This document shows positions 33,512 to 46,394 of a stretch of 64,000 bases of DNA, piece after piece. Each line of letters starts with the position of its first letter. Position 1 is the stretch's first letter. The notes beneath the pieces are model-generated. The model searched no databases and was not told the DNA's origin. It saw only the letters and a program-made list of their open reading frames with translations. Source of the stretch: Pempheris klunzingeri (lineage: Eukaryota; Chordata; Actinopteri; Acropomatiformes; Pempheridae); NCBI RefSeq assembly GCF_042242105.1, contig NC_092019.1:21008828-21072827 (forward strand). The letters are read 5' to 3'. The position numbers and the translations under genes were made by a program.

Positions 33512-36500
33512 TGATGGTTTTGGTGTCCGAGTTCTCTGTCACTTCTATGTTGTAGGCTAACGGAACAAAACAAAGCAGACATGTTATTTGATCACCTGTG
33601 TAGCAAAGGGTTTTACCTGCAGAAGTAGAAAACCCTCAAACAAAAACCACACTGATCCAAACAGCGACTAAAATGCTGTGGCACGCTGCTGAAGAAAGGG
33701 AGTGTGTCATGCTGTACCTATTAGCCTTTAGTGTGAATGTGTGTGTGTGTGGAGCCAGCAGTAAATTCTCCTACCTGGTGGGGAGCTGGGGGCGTTGAGG
33801 GAGGAACTGGGGCTGGGGGCGTCACTGGAGCTACAGGCCTCAGTCTGGTTGAAGGCCCCTTCCAGCTGCCGCCGCCTCTGGATCCGGCTGTACTCCTGAC
33901 GGAGGTTCTGGAAGATCTGCTCTGTAGGGAGCACAGATAAACAAGGACACAGACGGTTATAACCAGGACGGAGAACGCTTGGAAAAAAAGGGGATTCTCA
34001 TTGTCACACATTGGGGCGGGAGGTGAAGAGATACCTCCCACCAGGGGTGCTTTCTAGAGCACACAAAATGACAGGCTGTGGTATTTTAATGCGCTCATTA
34101 TTCTGATCATCAGGGCATTATTGATCTATCCAGTCGTACTTTCCCCAAAATGCTACTTTATGCTCAATGAGATGCATTTAGATTCATTTAGTCTTTGATG
34201 TGTGTTCTTGCATTGCTACGCCCTCCACATCACATTCATACGATGCTAAAAGAAGCCCGGCATGAACAGTGACTATCAGAGGAAGGCAAAATCATCCAGC
34301 GTTGTAAAGAAAAACCTCAGCTATGCTCACTTCCTCAGTGGCACCTCTCACCTGACTTGGGTTCATCGGCTAAAACATTACTCACACAACAGCTGTGACA
34401 AAACGCACACGCAGCTGCTTCAGCTTCGCTTTTTTGACCCTGTGACAGTATCGCTTTCACCTCTCTTGCAAAGTTTTTCACGACGTCTGCATCATGCCAG
34501 GCCACAGCTGGTGAAAAAGCTTACGTTAAGGCTGTACCATAAATTTATGTTCTTTACTCGGCTGTTACAAAGTAAAAGCCTCTCGTTCTTCTGAGGCCTG
34601 TTGGGTGGTTGAACAGATCCTCGGCTTTTTGTACATGCACAAAGTAGACTCATCTGTGTGATAATAGACTGCAATGCAGACTATGTAAAACGGGAATTAC
34701 TTGTCTCACTGTGATCCAAGCTACCAGCGCTTCTGGCCTCACTGAAAGGCATTACGCACAGCTACGCACTGCAGCCGTTCATATACTTAAGAGGATTATC
34801 CACAGTTACATGTTGGATGTACAGAAAAGCTTTGTTTTAATGTTCCTGAAACTCGAGTTCTATGTAGAAAACAATAACTTGATAGGCTGTCGTTTTTCCT
34901 GTTTGTCTTTTAAAAAATGCCTTCATTGTCTGGATTCATCTTGGTGTCACAATCATTTAATCTACTTAAGATGTAAATGATGGCAGAAATAAGACACCAC
35001 ATCGCACCAAAAAGCCCCAAAATGACTTGTTACTGTAGGTCATACTGATGTGGGGGCAGTCAGAAATCCCACTGCCACTCACCTGTTTTGGTTGTAAACC
35101 TGGCATATTGCCCGTAATAAACTAAATATAAGTTTGACTTTTGCTGGATCAACACCACCTTCTCATCAGCTTTTCCCGTTGGGGCTTTCAAGGACGCAAC
35201 AACATCCAAGCCATGCATGTGGACTCGTGTGTGCCGTTCAGTTTACATTACAGTGTAGTAGGCCAACATTAAGCTTAGAGCCGACAGTGTGAATGTCACG
35301 AAAAGTGTCACAGTTTTCCATTAACTTACACACACACACACACACACACACAACAAAGAAGAAAAAAAAAGGTTTGGATTAAAATGGTAACCTGCTAACA
35401 AATGCATTTCCAACACAAACATTTGAGACGATATTAAAATGAATGGAAACAAGGGCTACCTAGGAGGTAGGAAATCAGTTTGAAAAAAATATAGTATATA
35501 GTCATCAATAATCAATTAATAATTTAAAGGGAAATGACAAACATTTTAAATGTGAGACTTCGCTAGTTTTCTTAGATTTGATATTTTTGGGTTTTGGATT
35601 TTTGATCGCACAAAACATGAAATTAACGGTGTCCCCTTGTACTCTAGGATATTGTAAATGGCATTCCTCACTGTTCTGATGTTTTACAAATGAAATGGCT
35701 CATCAAGGAAATAATGGGCACACTAATCAATAATGAAAATAATCATTCATTTATACTTAACTTATAGATAAGCACGTAAACCCACATGTAAAAAGGTAAT
35801 ACATGTACGGTAGGTGCACAAATATAAAACTATGGTGAGTAAAGAAAATGTGGCCCTGCCTCGTTTGATCAAACGCATAAATGTGGGGCTTTTTTAAACT
35901 GTGATATCTCAGACTTTTTAACTCTATTCTCAGAAATTACACATCTACATCTGCTCGTGTGGTACCTCGGCGGGCTCTCTGTGTGTTATCAACAGTTCTG
36001 CCTGAATTGTCAGAATAACTGTCTGAATAATTTCCAGTGACAAACACGCTGTCTTTAATTAGAGACTGTATTTAAAAGGAGTACAGAGGATTAACAGAGC
36101 GCTTCATCACGTGGTGCAACTACAGCTACCTGAAGTTCAGTATCGGCAGAGCCAATAAGTTTGTGGCAAGTTCACTGAGAGACAATTCCTTGCATACGTT
36201 CATATGGAGGACCAATAAAGTGGATTCTGCAGCCTTGATAGTAATAATAATAATTGATAATCCTTCAAATATGGATGTTGCAGCAAAGAAGCCACACACT
36301 CTAAAACGTGGATGTTTCACACACATCTTCAATCTTCGGCAGCACAGAAGACCTCTACAGTCAACACAGTCTGAAGTTGGACACCAAGATTACTGTCACC
36401 AATTCAGTGTCCGACCTAATGTGAGATATGGTCACTATCTCCCCTTCTGTGCGCTGACCTACAGCCAGAAAAGTGTATTGCAGAAGGTTATGTCGTCACA

Positions 36501-39500
36501 ATGAAGTTGACCTTTGAGCGTTTGGATTTAAAATGCCATCACTTCATCATTTTATCCTATTAGACAATAGTGTGAAACTTGTCACAATCAATTTTGCCAT
36601 TAATTAGAATGTGAATTCCTGAGTTATGGCCAAAAATGTGTTTGTGAGGACACGGAGAGCTTTGACTACCAAACTGTAATCAGTTCATCCATTAGTCCCA
36701 GTGGACGTTTGTGCCAAATTTAAAGAGATTCTGTCAAGGCGTTCCTAATCTAATACATTATAAGAATGGGACGTCCGTATATATGGACAACCCAAAGACA
36801 AAAAGAAAAAAAAGCCCAGCAACAGGTGTCACCAATGCAGAGGCATTAGGAAAACAATAGCAGAACACCACTGCTTCAACCAGAGATAATAACCAAATGT
36901 AGAAGAGGGGCGTTATCTAACTCAATACAGAGGGTAAAGTCTGTGTGCGTGTGTTGCACATCTATCTGGGGAACCGTGCCTCATTTATCTTGGGTGGGGA
37001 GGGAGCTAGAGGCCACTAGCTGCTCATCGGTGAGCAGAAATGTCAGAAATACAGGACCCTAATCCGACAAGCTCTGCTCGTTTATCTGCACCTCTGCTTT
37101 TCACTCTTAATAAAGCAATGTCACTGCAGACACGACTACGTCATTATTGGCTATTGGCTTTTTCTTGCTCCAAACTAACATTATTTAAGTCTTTAAAAAC
37201 CCACTTATCGGTCAAATCCCTGCATGAAATATCTTAATGTTTTTGTTTTTGAATATAGGTCTCTCAAAGCCAACAATATAAAGATGTGACCTTAGGCTCT
37301 GGGAAAAAAAGGGGAATAGATAGTTTTTCCAAGTTGGGAGACACCTCAATCAGTCAATCAGGTGACTCCGTCCATCAGCGGGAGCCAACTACAGCACAGT
37401 GATCGGATTATGGAGGTCACTCCGCTGTTCCCAGAGCTTTGCTTAGCTTTTGTATTGTCACAAGAGGCATCACTTGGTTTTGTTTTTGTTGGCCAGGTTT
37501 TGTATTATGTCTTAAACTGAGTATTTTTGGACTACTGCTCTTTTACCCATCACCTTTCCATGGGGTCATTTCATATAAACTATTTCGCCCATTTATAAAA
37601 AATGTACTGTATCATGATACAGAATACAATCTTCTACAGTCTTTATTGACATTGTACAATACAATTATTAGATCCCGTATCACTACCTGAATATGTATCA
37701 GCAGCTATAATACAGCTCTGATCGAGTACATCTAACAAAAACCAGCTGAAACTGATCATTTTTAAAAACATCCCACAGTACTGTAGTCCTTTAGCTTGTT
37801 AGTTTTCCCCCACTGATTAAGCACAATTACAGAGTGTCAGATAGTAAGGGGAATTTTGTGTGCAGAAGACAAAGGCAGCATGTCTCTTCACTTTCGTTTT
37901 GCGTCTGTTCCTTTGGTTCATTTTTTTATTGTAGGGTGGCGTAGCAGATCTTACCAGCTCTGCTTGCCAATTTCACTGTATGACAAAAAAGGAGCTCAAT
38001 CTGTCCTTTTAACACAGACTATGAGCAAGAGAGCACAATATGCTGGCTCAAGACCTCGCTGTATTTGGTACCACTACAACTGCTTCGGTGTAATCCTGTC
38101 ATTTTGAATTAATCTGTATGGAACTAAGGTTGTAGACTCGGGCTGCTTAACTGAATGTTTACAACAAGGAATCGAGTGGTCTGGTGTGACTGGGTCCAAT
38201 TGGTTGAATGAGTATCTCCTGAATGAAAGAGGTGTAACTGCATTCATTAAAACTAAATGTAGTAAATTCAAATTTCTGACTCGACATTCACTCATTGTTG
38301 GCGGACGGTCTTACTACTCCTGGGTTCGTTTGACTGACGAGTGAAATCCCTCTCCTGCTGCCTGTCACTTCCAGCTCTGCCAACTACTCGTAGCTTAACT
38401 GTGGGCGTTGCTTGGCAACAATAACCCTGCCACAGGCAGGCCAAGCAATCAATCACAGGCTTCCGGGAGCCAGGGGAACACAGTGGAGAAAGCCTTGGCT
38501 AAAAGGCTTAGGCACCGGCCAAATAGTGAATACGAAAGGGAGATCGGCTGGATAGATTGGACATGGTGGTGGAGAGAAAACAAAGCTGACTCATTTCGTT
38601 TCACCCTCCACCGTTAAAAGGTTGTGGGGGGAGGTGGGTTTCGAATGTCCCAAATACCAGGAAGTAGCTTGTGATGTATTATGGGTCAGTTTGAGTTGCC
38701 CTTTTGCAGTAAAGAATTTAAAAGTGACCACCATTAGTTAGAAACTGGCAGAAATGGGAAATGGCAACCAAACAAATGACTGAAGAAGCTTGTTACTGTA
38801 GATTCAATTATTGCCAGACATATGAATTTGTCTAATCAAATCTGGTGGGACTTTTATAGTGTTAAGTGGTCCAGCAGCCAATGGTCATTGCCCTATGGAC
38901 AAAAAAACCACAAAAGTCACATGACACCATCTGTCAGAGGTGAGTGTTAATTCGAAGTTCGTACTGACGAGCTGGACAAATACTAGATGATAGTGACGGG
39001 CCAACAAGTAGAGATTCTGCTGTAGTATTTCTACCAAGATAACAACAACTGTACTATATTTTTGCATAACTATGATGAAAAGCCTTGATTGATTAATTAT
39101 GTGTGAACAGATTCTTTATCTTCCAGAAACTATAGCACAAATATCTCTATTGCAAGAGCTACATACAGTGAAGTACATAGACTTTTAATTTGAAAAAAGA
39201 AAAGCATTGATAACAAATCTGTACTCTGCACCGAGAGAGAAAAAGTTGGATAGATGCACCTTTAGCTATTGCTAAAGTTAAATTAGACGATTCTTGTACA
39301 ACATTCATTGTTGCAGGCCAACTTTCACCAAGGATACTCCAATAGTCTTGAAGCCTTGCCCAGGCTTTAAGCCTGAACTATGACCTGAACACTTCAGCCC
39401 AAGCTGTAAATCTGACAGAAGTCAACCAGTCCAGCCTTATAAGCAACATCATGTCCAGGGAAAACACAAGTCTCATCTGTCATCTGGGGGAATTTTACCA

Positions 39501-42245
39501 AAGCACAGGCCCAGACTGGCAGCACAAGAATGTGGCAGAGGAGAACAGGGTGGGTGATCGTATCTGCACGATGAAATAATTAACTAAAGATACCACGGCA
39601 GTGTCAGATGCCCATGTCTCGCCTGCACACCCAGCCTTGCTTACCACAAGCAAACCCGACTAGCTGGAAATGTGTGGGTAGAGACGGGTGGGAGGGATGA
39701 CAGCTGACCTTTCGCTAAATACAAAACTGCTTTCACTTGGCAAACCATAGCAGAGAGGCAGGCTTGCAGCACCAGTCCCAGGAGGGGCCTCTTTTTCTGG
39801 GTGAAGGTGAGTAGAATACCTACTGTCTGGACCTCATGTCCGCAGCAGACAAATCTACATTAACTTACCCTTGTGTGTTGCAGCTGTTTTGGTGTAATTC
39901 AGCGAGGCAGACGGAAAGAAGTAATGGGGCACATTGGATCCTTAACGTAAGGTTAAGGCTAGACGAGCAACATCAGACAAGAAGACCTGGAAAAAAACTC
40001 TTCCTAATGATTCATTTTGTGTATGAACATAGAGATAGCTGCCCTAGGAAATCCATTCTGTAAGGGAAACATAATAGGGATATCAGATTGTATAAACTGT
40101 GTGAGCAATGACAAGAAAACGTGTCTTCACCTCCAGACATCTCCAAGGAACTGCTTTCACTATAAATCTTTGGCTAAGCAGGGTAAGACATACGCATTTC
40201 CCTAGTAGCAGTAATAAAAACATTTCACAGGAAGCCAGCTGTGATGACATGACCATCGACACATACATCTGTGTGTGCTTTCAGGAAACCCTTCCTGGAT
40301 TTCTCCATCATCCCCTGTGCATGGGTCTTTTTTTGTGTGTAAATATAGGAACAACAGAGACCAAGAGCTGCTTCTTTGTCTTATTAAATGACACCGCAGG
40401 CACACTGTGAGAATTTGGGCTTGTTAGGGCTTGTTTTTATGGAAATAATCCCAACTAAAGGCTCATATTTCACTTTCATTTTTCAGGAAACAAGTTATTC
40501 ACCTCCTCAGCAGGTAAATCATCCAACTGAAACCCAAGTCAAGAAGCAGCAATATGACCTGCTGGTTCATAATGACGATGATGCAACAACAGCATTAGTC
40601 CCAGCCTATGTTGATTATTGTATGGAAAGAAGTTGACAATATTTTACATCAAAAAAGGAAACTAAACCCTCCTTGGATTTAACTAGGTTGATGGAGGCGT
40701 GTGGCTTAAAGAGAGACTGACCACTCCTAAATCACAACACCTCTTCCTTGCCAATAAAAACTGGTTAGGAGGAATCCATCTGTGCATTTCTGATTTCCTC
40801 GCTGTTGCTGGAATTGTATACTTTGTGGCAAGATGGAGGGCGACACACTGCAAAGCAACAGGAGGACTGACAAGCACCATGAGTAACCCAGCTCTTTATT
40901 ATATGACGCGTTACAAGCAATGGCTCTCTAGTCACTGGAGCACACATAATGGCATTTAACAGCATGACTTAGCATAGGTAGTACTGCTGTCTATCGTGCA
41001 ATCCTCTCAACACTGCACATCAGTGAAGTGATCAAATAAATTCAAGGACGTCCAGCAATTTTTTAATTAGAATTCAAAAAGCACAAGGATTAGGCCTCAG
41101 TGCTATCATGCTGCCCGATCTCAGTGACTGGCACACACAATAAGCCTCACTGGATTACAGTGGAGACATCTAGGTAATTATCTCCCGTCTACTTGTGTGC
41201 CCCACACCCGTCCATCGCTCACAGCGGAGCTTTCCAAGTCAATGGGAGAATAGGGTACGGGCATAAAGGAAATGAACAATGCCTTCAAGGCCTGAAGAGG
41301 AGAAGAAATGGTGGTGGTGCATAATGGTAACTCCCACCTCCATGCAAGACAATTGTGGCACTAAAGCCAAGGAACATTAACCAGGCAGCTCCTAATTAGC
41401 AGGCTGCGATGATGTGCCTGCTGCTGTGATGCCATTTGTCTTCTCTGGGGTGCCAACAGGCTAGATTGTCACCCAGGTGTTAGGGTATAAGCAGGATCTT
41501 TTGTTTGATCCCATCTATTTTCAAGTTGATGTTTAAATCAATATATTTACAGATTTAAAAGCTGTGACATTCCATAGCATAGCTGCACTTTGCACAGGTA
41601 AAGCTGAGAAAAGCAGTAATATAGCTGAGCTCGATCACTCCTGTACTAGACCTAATATTTGATTTAACCATGCAAAAGTACTTTGACCATGTAAAAATTT
41701 TTCATGAGTAAATTCATAGTCTATTTGAGCTAACTCGGCTAACTATGCAACAATACAATGAGATAGCAAGATGCCACCCATGAATACCTATAGAGGCACT
41801 TCGACTTTTCTGCGTCTATCGGTTTATTCCGATTAGCTGGTAAAGTAATCTGTGTCGGCAACTTGGCGACGTCGCTCCCCTTTCCTGACGTTAGCTTAGC
41901 TAGGCTAACATTTAGCCTCCAACCCCCATTCTGATTCTCTCAACTAGCTAGCTATCCATTCCACTCCACCCAAACCCCCTCCCCCATGACACCCACCCTC
42001 AAACGCAGGAAAACCCGTCAAATCTGGTTTCATTTCATACCTGGGGTGAGCCTGTGTTCGCCTCCTATGGCCGGAGGAGACATCGAATGCGTTGGGCTGT
42101 CGACTGGGGGACGGAGGTTGCATCTTTGCGGGGACGGAGTGCTGGGAGTCCCCGGCAGTGGATTGCACCTTCTCCGCTTGGGAGACTGGGGACTGAGGAG
42201 GGCCTCAAACTCCATCGACCGCTTTAACGTAGCTCCACAAGCCAT
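30448..42245 (-). CDS. akirin1: Akirin-1
   Basis: A small nuclear adaptor that links transcription factors with SWI/SNF-type chromatin remodellers; the family acts in NF-kB responses and muscle growth. Five coding exons: 42041-42245, 33775-33921, 32307-32435, 30594-30665 and 30448-30458. They total 187 residues against 192 in human. It opens [19 protein letters not shown] and has the nuclear localisation signal SPKRRRC near residue 25. It continues with [59 protein letters not shown] and [12 protein letters not shown]. The last exon supplies only the end of Tyr plus Val-Ser-stop and is easily missed. Intron 1 is 8.1 kb. Akirin-2 is the alternative; the RHBDL2 neighbour and the sequence favour akirin-1. 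Confidence 0.95.
31189..31895 (+). mobile_element. Possible solo LTR (gypsy-like), ends uncertain
   Basis: The stretch in AKIRIN1 intron 3 stands out from its surroundings. It has a TATA-like CTTTAAAAG at about 31380, a poly(A)-signal-like AATAAA at about 31816, and no coding capacity. This layout resembles an LTR. Clean TG...CA ends and a target-site duplication could not be shown, and its right edge touches a piggyBac-type MITE. It may instead be unrelated unique DNA. Confidence 0.25.
31896..32207. mobile_element. piggyBac-type MITE in AKIRIN1 intron 3
   Basis: A 304-bp insert lies between TTAA tetranucleotides at 31896-31899 and 32204-32207, the piggyBac target site. Its ends are inverted repeats: CCCTTTATCGGGCA on the left, and CCCCTTTATAGGGCACTC (complement) on the right. 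No transposase is encoded. It contains a T-run and ends about 100 bp from AKIRIN1 exon 3. Confidence 0.75.
33481..33510. repeat. Poly-T run (30)
   Basis: Thirty uninterrupted Ts inside AKIRIN1 intron 2. No retroposon body was recognised next to it. Confidence 0.9.
35328..35352. repeat. (CA)n microsatellite
   Basis: About 12 CA units, uninterrupted. Confidence 0.9.
35490..35765 (+). repeat. Dispersed teleost repeat, copy 3
   Basis: It contains ATATTTTTGGGTTTTGGATT, a diverged middle, and ends AATCAATAATGAAAATAATC, the family's characteristic end. It is in the opposite orientation to copies 1 and 2. Confidence 0.55.
36365..36795 (+). repeat. Second dispersed teleost repeat family
   Basis: Phrases such as TGAGTTATGGCCAAAAATGT, CAGTGGACGTTTGTGCCAAA and GAATGGGACGTCCG, followed by GACAACCC, are those of a very common fish repeat I recognise from many genomes. 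It has no intact coding region. The class is not determined here. Confidence 0.55.
41000..41470. promoter_or_regulatory. Candidate conserved non-coding element in AKIRIN1 intron 1
   Basis: A stretch free of recognised repeats with two TAATTA-type homeodomain cores (TTTTTAATTAGAATTC and CTCCTAATTAGCAGG), balanced composition and no open frame. Enhancer function is only a guess. It starts about 570 bp inside the intron from exon 1. Confidence 0.25.
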
Positions 42246-42460
42246 GTTAGCTAAACAAAAACGGAAAAGACGAGTAGGAGGGAAACGACCCGCAAAAACT
42301 GGGGTTTAACTCTCGGTGTTAGCTCGGTTATCGCTCCTTGGGTTTCTTGAGCCTTTCTTCCTCTCCACAACAACGGATTTTCTTCTCTGAGTAGAGAGCC
42401 AACTGCCCACCCTGCCTGCTCAATTTTTAAAACGTCACAATGGCGGGCCATACCACCGGG
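42246..42460 (-). promoter_or_regulatory. AKIRIN1 leader and core promoter region
   Basis: G+C-richer DNA immediately upstream of the AKIRIN1 ATG, with an AATGGCGG word at 42439-42446 that fits YY1 and a half-CRE (ACGTCAC) beside it. No TATA box was seen, as expected for a housekeeping gene. Confidence 0.45.
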
Positions 42461-44393
42461 AGACAGAGGGGGGATCGTAATTATTTACAGCGTATTATTA
42501 TGCATTTCTCATTGATTTTAATTGTAGTTGTTATCAAGAGTTACTGTTTTGTCGTAGTTTTAAATAAGTACAAGGATAAACAGATTTTATTTCCTTTTTA
42601 TCCCCGTCTTTACGCTACTATTTCCTGCCGTCCAACCCTATTTTTGTTGTTGATTCCTTTCCGTTGAACTCAAATTGAAGGTTCACGAGACGTCTGGTGG
42701 TGGTGGTCAGGTAAATCAAGTAGATTAAAAATGAACTCCATAGAGATGCTAGACTTTAATCTGCATCCGTACATGGATACTTTTATTATTTATTTGCCGC
42801 CTGCCAACAGCTAACAGGTTTCACATTCTTTGATGGTATGATTTTACAATGGGCAGTGTGCCTGCATGGCTGCACAGTGGTGATAATAACTTTCTCACAA
42901 GTCTCTTTTACAGGAAATATCTTGGCTTGTTAATACACAATAAATTACTGTAGGTAAACACAAACAAAACATAATCTTATGCACCCATTGCTGCTATCAA
43001 ATCTTCCCTATGGGAAGAACTAAATATGCAGCCAGGGTACAGTTATGCACTGTTTATTGTACAGCTTGCAGCATCTAGAGTAGCTTATACAGCTGGTAAG
43101 CATTCAGCAGTATCAATTAAAGTAGCATCTCTTCATAAAAGACAGTAGTCATGGTCTTGATTTTCGACCATATTTAATATATTCTTCATCTATTGTGTTC
43201 TTTAGTTGTTTCTTGTTATTATGAAGAATAGAATCCACCTCTTGCCAACTTCATGGTCATTTTGGAGGATGTGGTTTAAGATGCTGTTGAACTGTATCGC
43301 ATTACACTGAGAGGTGTTAATAATATTTACCTTCATTCATATAAACAGGATATACCAAATAATACAAATGCCACCTCACAGTATAACACATCTTACAAAC
43401 CTCTCTAAACCAATTAAAAAACTGATCATTATAACCTTTATCAAGGTAGAATTTGTCACAGGGTTGTTTCACCCAATAATAGACTGGTAACTGAGCGTAT
43501 GTAATCTATGATCATCCTTTACACTGTTGTGTTTTGTCAAAACTCCTTGACGTTCTTGCCCCTAAACACAATTGTGTATTTTCTGACTCATTTTCTGGCA
43601 TGGCAGACTCCCAGTATGTCACGCCTGACACCAAGAAGACTGACACAGAGACGGAGACACATATAAATGACTGCAAACACCAGACTGCAGAACTTGTTTC
43701 CTCACAGTGAGCAAGGATGGCCGATGAATAAGGTTTCCCTATGAAATTTGAAACACATAAAGAGTCAAAATAGATCATGGTCAAGTTTTATTTTTAATCA
43801 GTTGATATCGTGATGGAAACACGTGTTCTGTCTGTTTTTCTAAGATCAACAAGCGCTGAAGGACTTTTGTGATTCTCTACTTTGTTACCTTGTGTGCGCC
43901 TGTGAGTTTAAGTGCATGTCAGTGTGTGCTTTACTGCAGCTGCCAGGTGCGACTATTACAAAGAGTGTTCTAGAGTCTGTGCTCGTTCTCTTCCTGGCAT
44001 GCGCCCCATTTACCTCGGCACACTGCTTGGATTTATGCGGTGAACATTGTGTGAAATCCTCCCGTGCATGGGGCTTTTGTCGAGCCCTGGCATTCATGTG
44101 CAGATAGGATAGGCAACCCACAGGGTCCTGTGTTCCTGCGCACTCAGGGACAAATCCTCAAACGTAAACAAGCACACGAACAACAGATCCACCTTTCTAC
44201 CGTGTGGTGAACCCAAAAGTTAAGTCAGCACTTCAGTTCACGTGACGCGGTGTGTCACAGGAGCGAGAGCGTTAAAGCACTGGCATGGGAGGTAGAGGGG
44301 TCAGAGGTTAGGGGTTGGAGGGCCACATCACATCATCTCGACCCAACACTAAATCTTTTGCCAGGCCTAAAACAATGCCCGGGCATCAGATGC
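42461..44393. other. AKIRIN1-CNR2 intergenic DNA (synteny junction)
   Basis: About 1.9 kb that separates the two human 1p blocks. No gene was recognised; neither NDUFS5 nor FUCA1, the human neighbours expected here, is present. AT-rich, with no recognised repeat ends. Confidence 0.5.
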
Positions 44394-44399
44394 TTTATT
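44394..44399 (-). terminator. Poly(A) signal of CNR2
   Basis: TTTATT (AATAAA on the gene strand) about 390 nt past the CNR2 stop. Confidence 0.45.
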
Positions 44400-44785
44400 G
44401 AATCTTTTACTAATGTATAGTTCGTACAGTTATCACCAAATGCAATAAAGTTCCTTGTAATTTGTAATGGTGACACACTAATTGCCTAAGTGTCCTTTCA
44501 GTGTGTCTTATAACTATGCAAAACACTACATGTCAGACGTTTCCCATATTTATAGACGTTCCGATCAACTGTTACTAATAACAATATTTAGTTATTATTG
44601 TCTAATAGTCTTCACTACAGTGGCCTTTACCACAATAACCATGACCAAAAAAGGCAATTTTAAGTACTTGCCAGCGCATTGGATGAATGTGAATCCTGCT
44701 CATAGATGTAGATCTGATGACGTCTGCTTTTACACACATAAACACAGACACTTCTCTATCTGTGCAGCTACTCCTTCATTTCATC

Positions 44786-46394
44786 TCATTTTCTGATGTT
44801 CAGCTGCTGGTCGTTCACCACTTCTGAGACAGAGTTAAGCCGGATGGTTCTGGTCTTGGGCATCTCATCCTCAGAGAAGGCAGTACACTTGTTGTCCTCT
44901 GTGGAGGGTAATCCTGGGGTCAAATCCTCCGCAGATTTTTTACACCTGCCAGTCTCAAGCAGCCTTTGTAGCAATCGCAGTAGAGCAACTCTTAGTTCTC
45001 GACAGCGCAGTGCATACAGCAGTGGGTTGACTGCAGAGTTGACGAGGCAGAGGGTGCTGCAAAAGGCGAAGGCCCTCTGTTGGGTGTGGGTCAGGTACAC
45101 AGAGACATCAGCTAACATGAAGGAGAGTGCAGGAAGCCAGCAGCCCACTAGTATGAGCAGGATCAGGCCAAAGGTACGTGCTAGTCGGATATCCATCCTC
45201 ATGCGGGCATGGCCTGTCCCTGTTGCTCCCTGGAGGCTGGTCATGGAGGACTCATGGCGGTGGGCCTTCCACAGGATGAGAGCGTAAGCTCCCAAAATGA
45301 GAGCCAGAAGCACCAGTATGAAGCTGGTCCAGCAGGCTAGGTACCCTTGGTTGATGTAGGGAAACAGGCGTGAGCAGGGTGGAGTAAGCCCCGTGGGACA
45401 CCTCCAGCCCATCAGAGGCAAGAAGGAGATGAACATGGTGGCACTCCAGAGGATCAGCAGGCTCAGCAGGGCTCGCCGGCGGGTCAGCAGCACCTTATAG
45501 CTGGAGGCCTGGTGGATGCAGAGGTAGCGGTCCAGAGCGGTCAGCAGTAAACTCCCCACTGAGCTACTGAAGGCCATGGTGACCCCACCTAACTTAAAGA
45601 GGTAGGCAGTGGGGCCATCACTGCGGCGAAAGAGGTGAAAGTCCAGGAAGCTGGTGGTGAAGAAGCAGCTGGCGAAGACATCAGCCAGAGCGAGGCTGCC
45701 AATGAACAGATACGAAGGCCGATGGCGCAGAGTGGCTGTGGCAGCGATCACCGCCAACACAAGAGCATTTTCCAGCAGTGTGACAGGTCCTGCCAGGAAA
45801 CAGATGGAGCTGATGGCTGTCTTTTCGGCCATAATTAGGACCATGTAGCATTCCAGATTCTCACAAGACCTGTTAACTGTGAGGAAAACACAGGTATGTA
45901 TCTGTCAGAGCAGATTTTTCAGCAAGTACAACTGCCATTATAAATGTAGCCCAAAGCAGTGATCCCCAACTCCCCAGGAGTTACATGGAAAAAGTATACT
46001 GTCACTCAACTAATTTGATTAATTAGAAATTATGACTAAATGAAGAACTATATGATGTACATCCACATATGGAGTCTGTCATGACACCTGAACTGTTTTG
46101 AGTTAGCTTAAAGTAATGGACTAATGGTTGAAATAGCATCCAGTTTAAAACCAGTTCAAATGAACACATTTGGAACACGACACGTGATGCGGATGAGCCG
46201 CTACTTGAGCTCATCTAACAGGACTGTGGCCCTAAAGTATAGTATTTACTGAAAACCCCATTATCTTCAACCATTTCAGATTCTAAAGAAACAAAGCAAT
46301 ATATATATATCTAAGGCTGCATACCTATTGGTGACGAGGTGTTCCCTTTGGCTTCTGCTGGTCCTAAAGATGTGGGAGCCTCCCATTCCTCCAT
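44786..46394 (-). CDS. cnr2: Cannabinoid receptor 2
   Basis: A class A Gi-coupled receptor for endocannabinoids, mainly in immune cells. Two coding exons: 46325-46394 (from the ATG at 46394) and 44786-45876, joined through a split Val codon, give 386 residues. The N-terminus MEEWEAPTS resembles human MEECWVTE and carries two N-glycosylation sites (NTS and NRS). Also visible are the TM2 motif SLALAD, DRY in LLTALDRYLC, the TM4 Trp followed by FLPLMGW, CWLP in TM6 and NPLLY in TM7. SSYKVLLTRRRALLSL and MRMDIRLARTFGL match CB2 better than CB1. CB2 proteins lack the long CB1 N-terminus, as here. If translation began at the second-exon ATG (45844), 34 residues including both glycosylation sites would be lost. 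Followed by PNRC2 and SRSF10, as in human. Confidence 0.95.

Larger units (their letters stand above)
33922..42040 (-). other. AKIRIN1 intron 1, 8.1 kb
   Basis: The largest intron in the window. It holds a CA repeat, two dispersed-repeat copies (near 35.6 and 36.6 kb), a scrap at 37256-37300, and an AT/homeobox-motif-rich stretch near 41.0-41.5 kb. No nested gene was recognised. Confidence 0.5.

Noticed and set aside
42461-44393. Search for NDUFS5 or FUCA1 between AKIRIN1 and CNR2
   Set aside because: No frame with their motifs was found on either strand.
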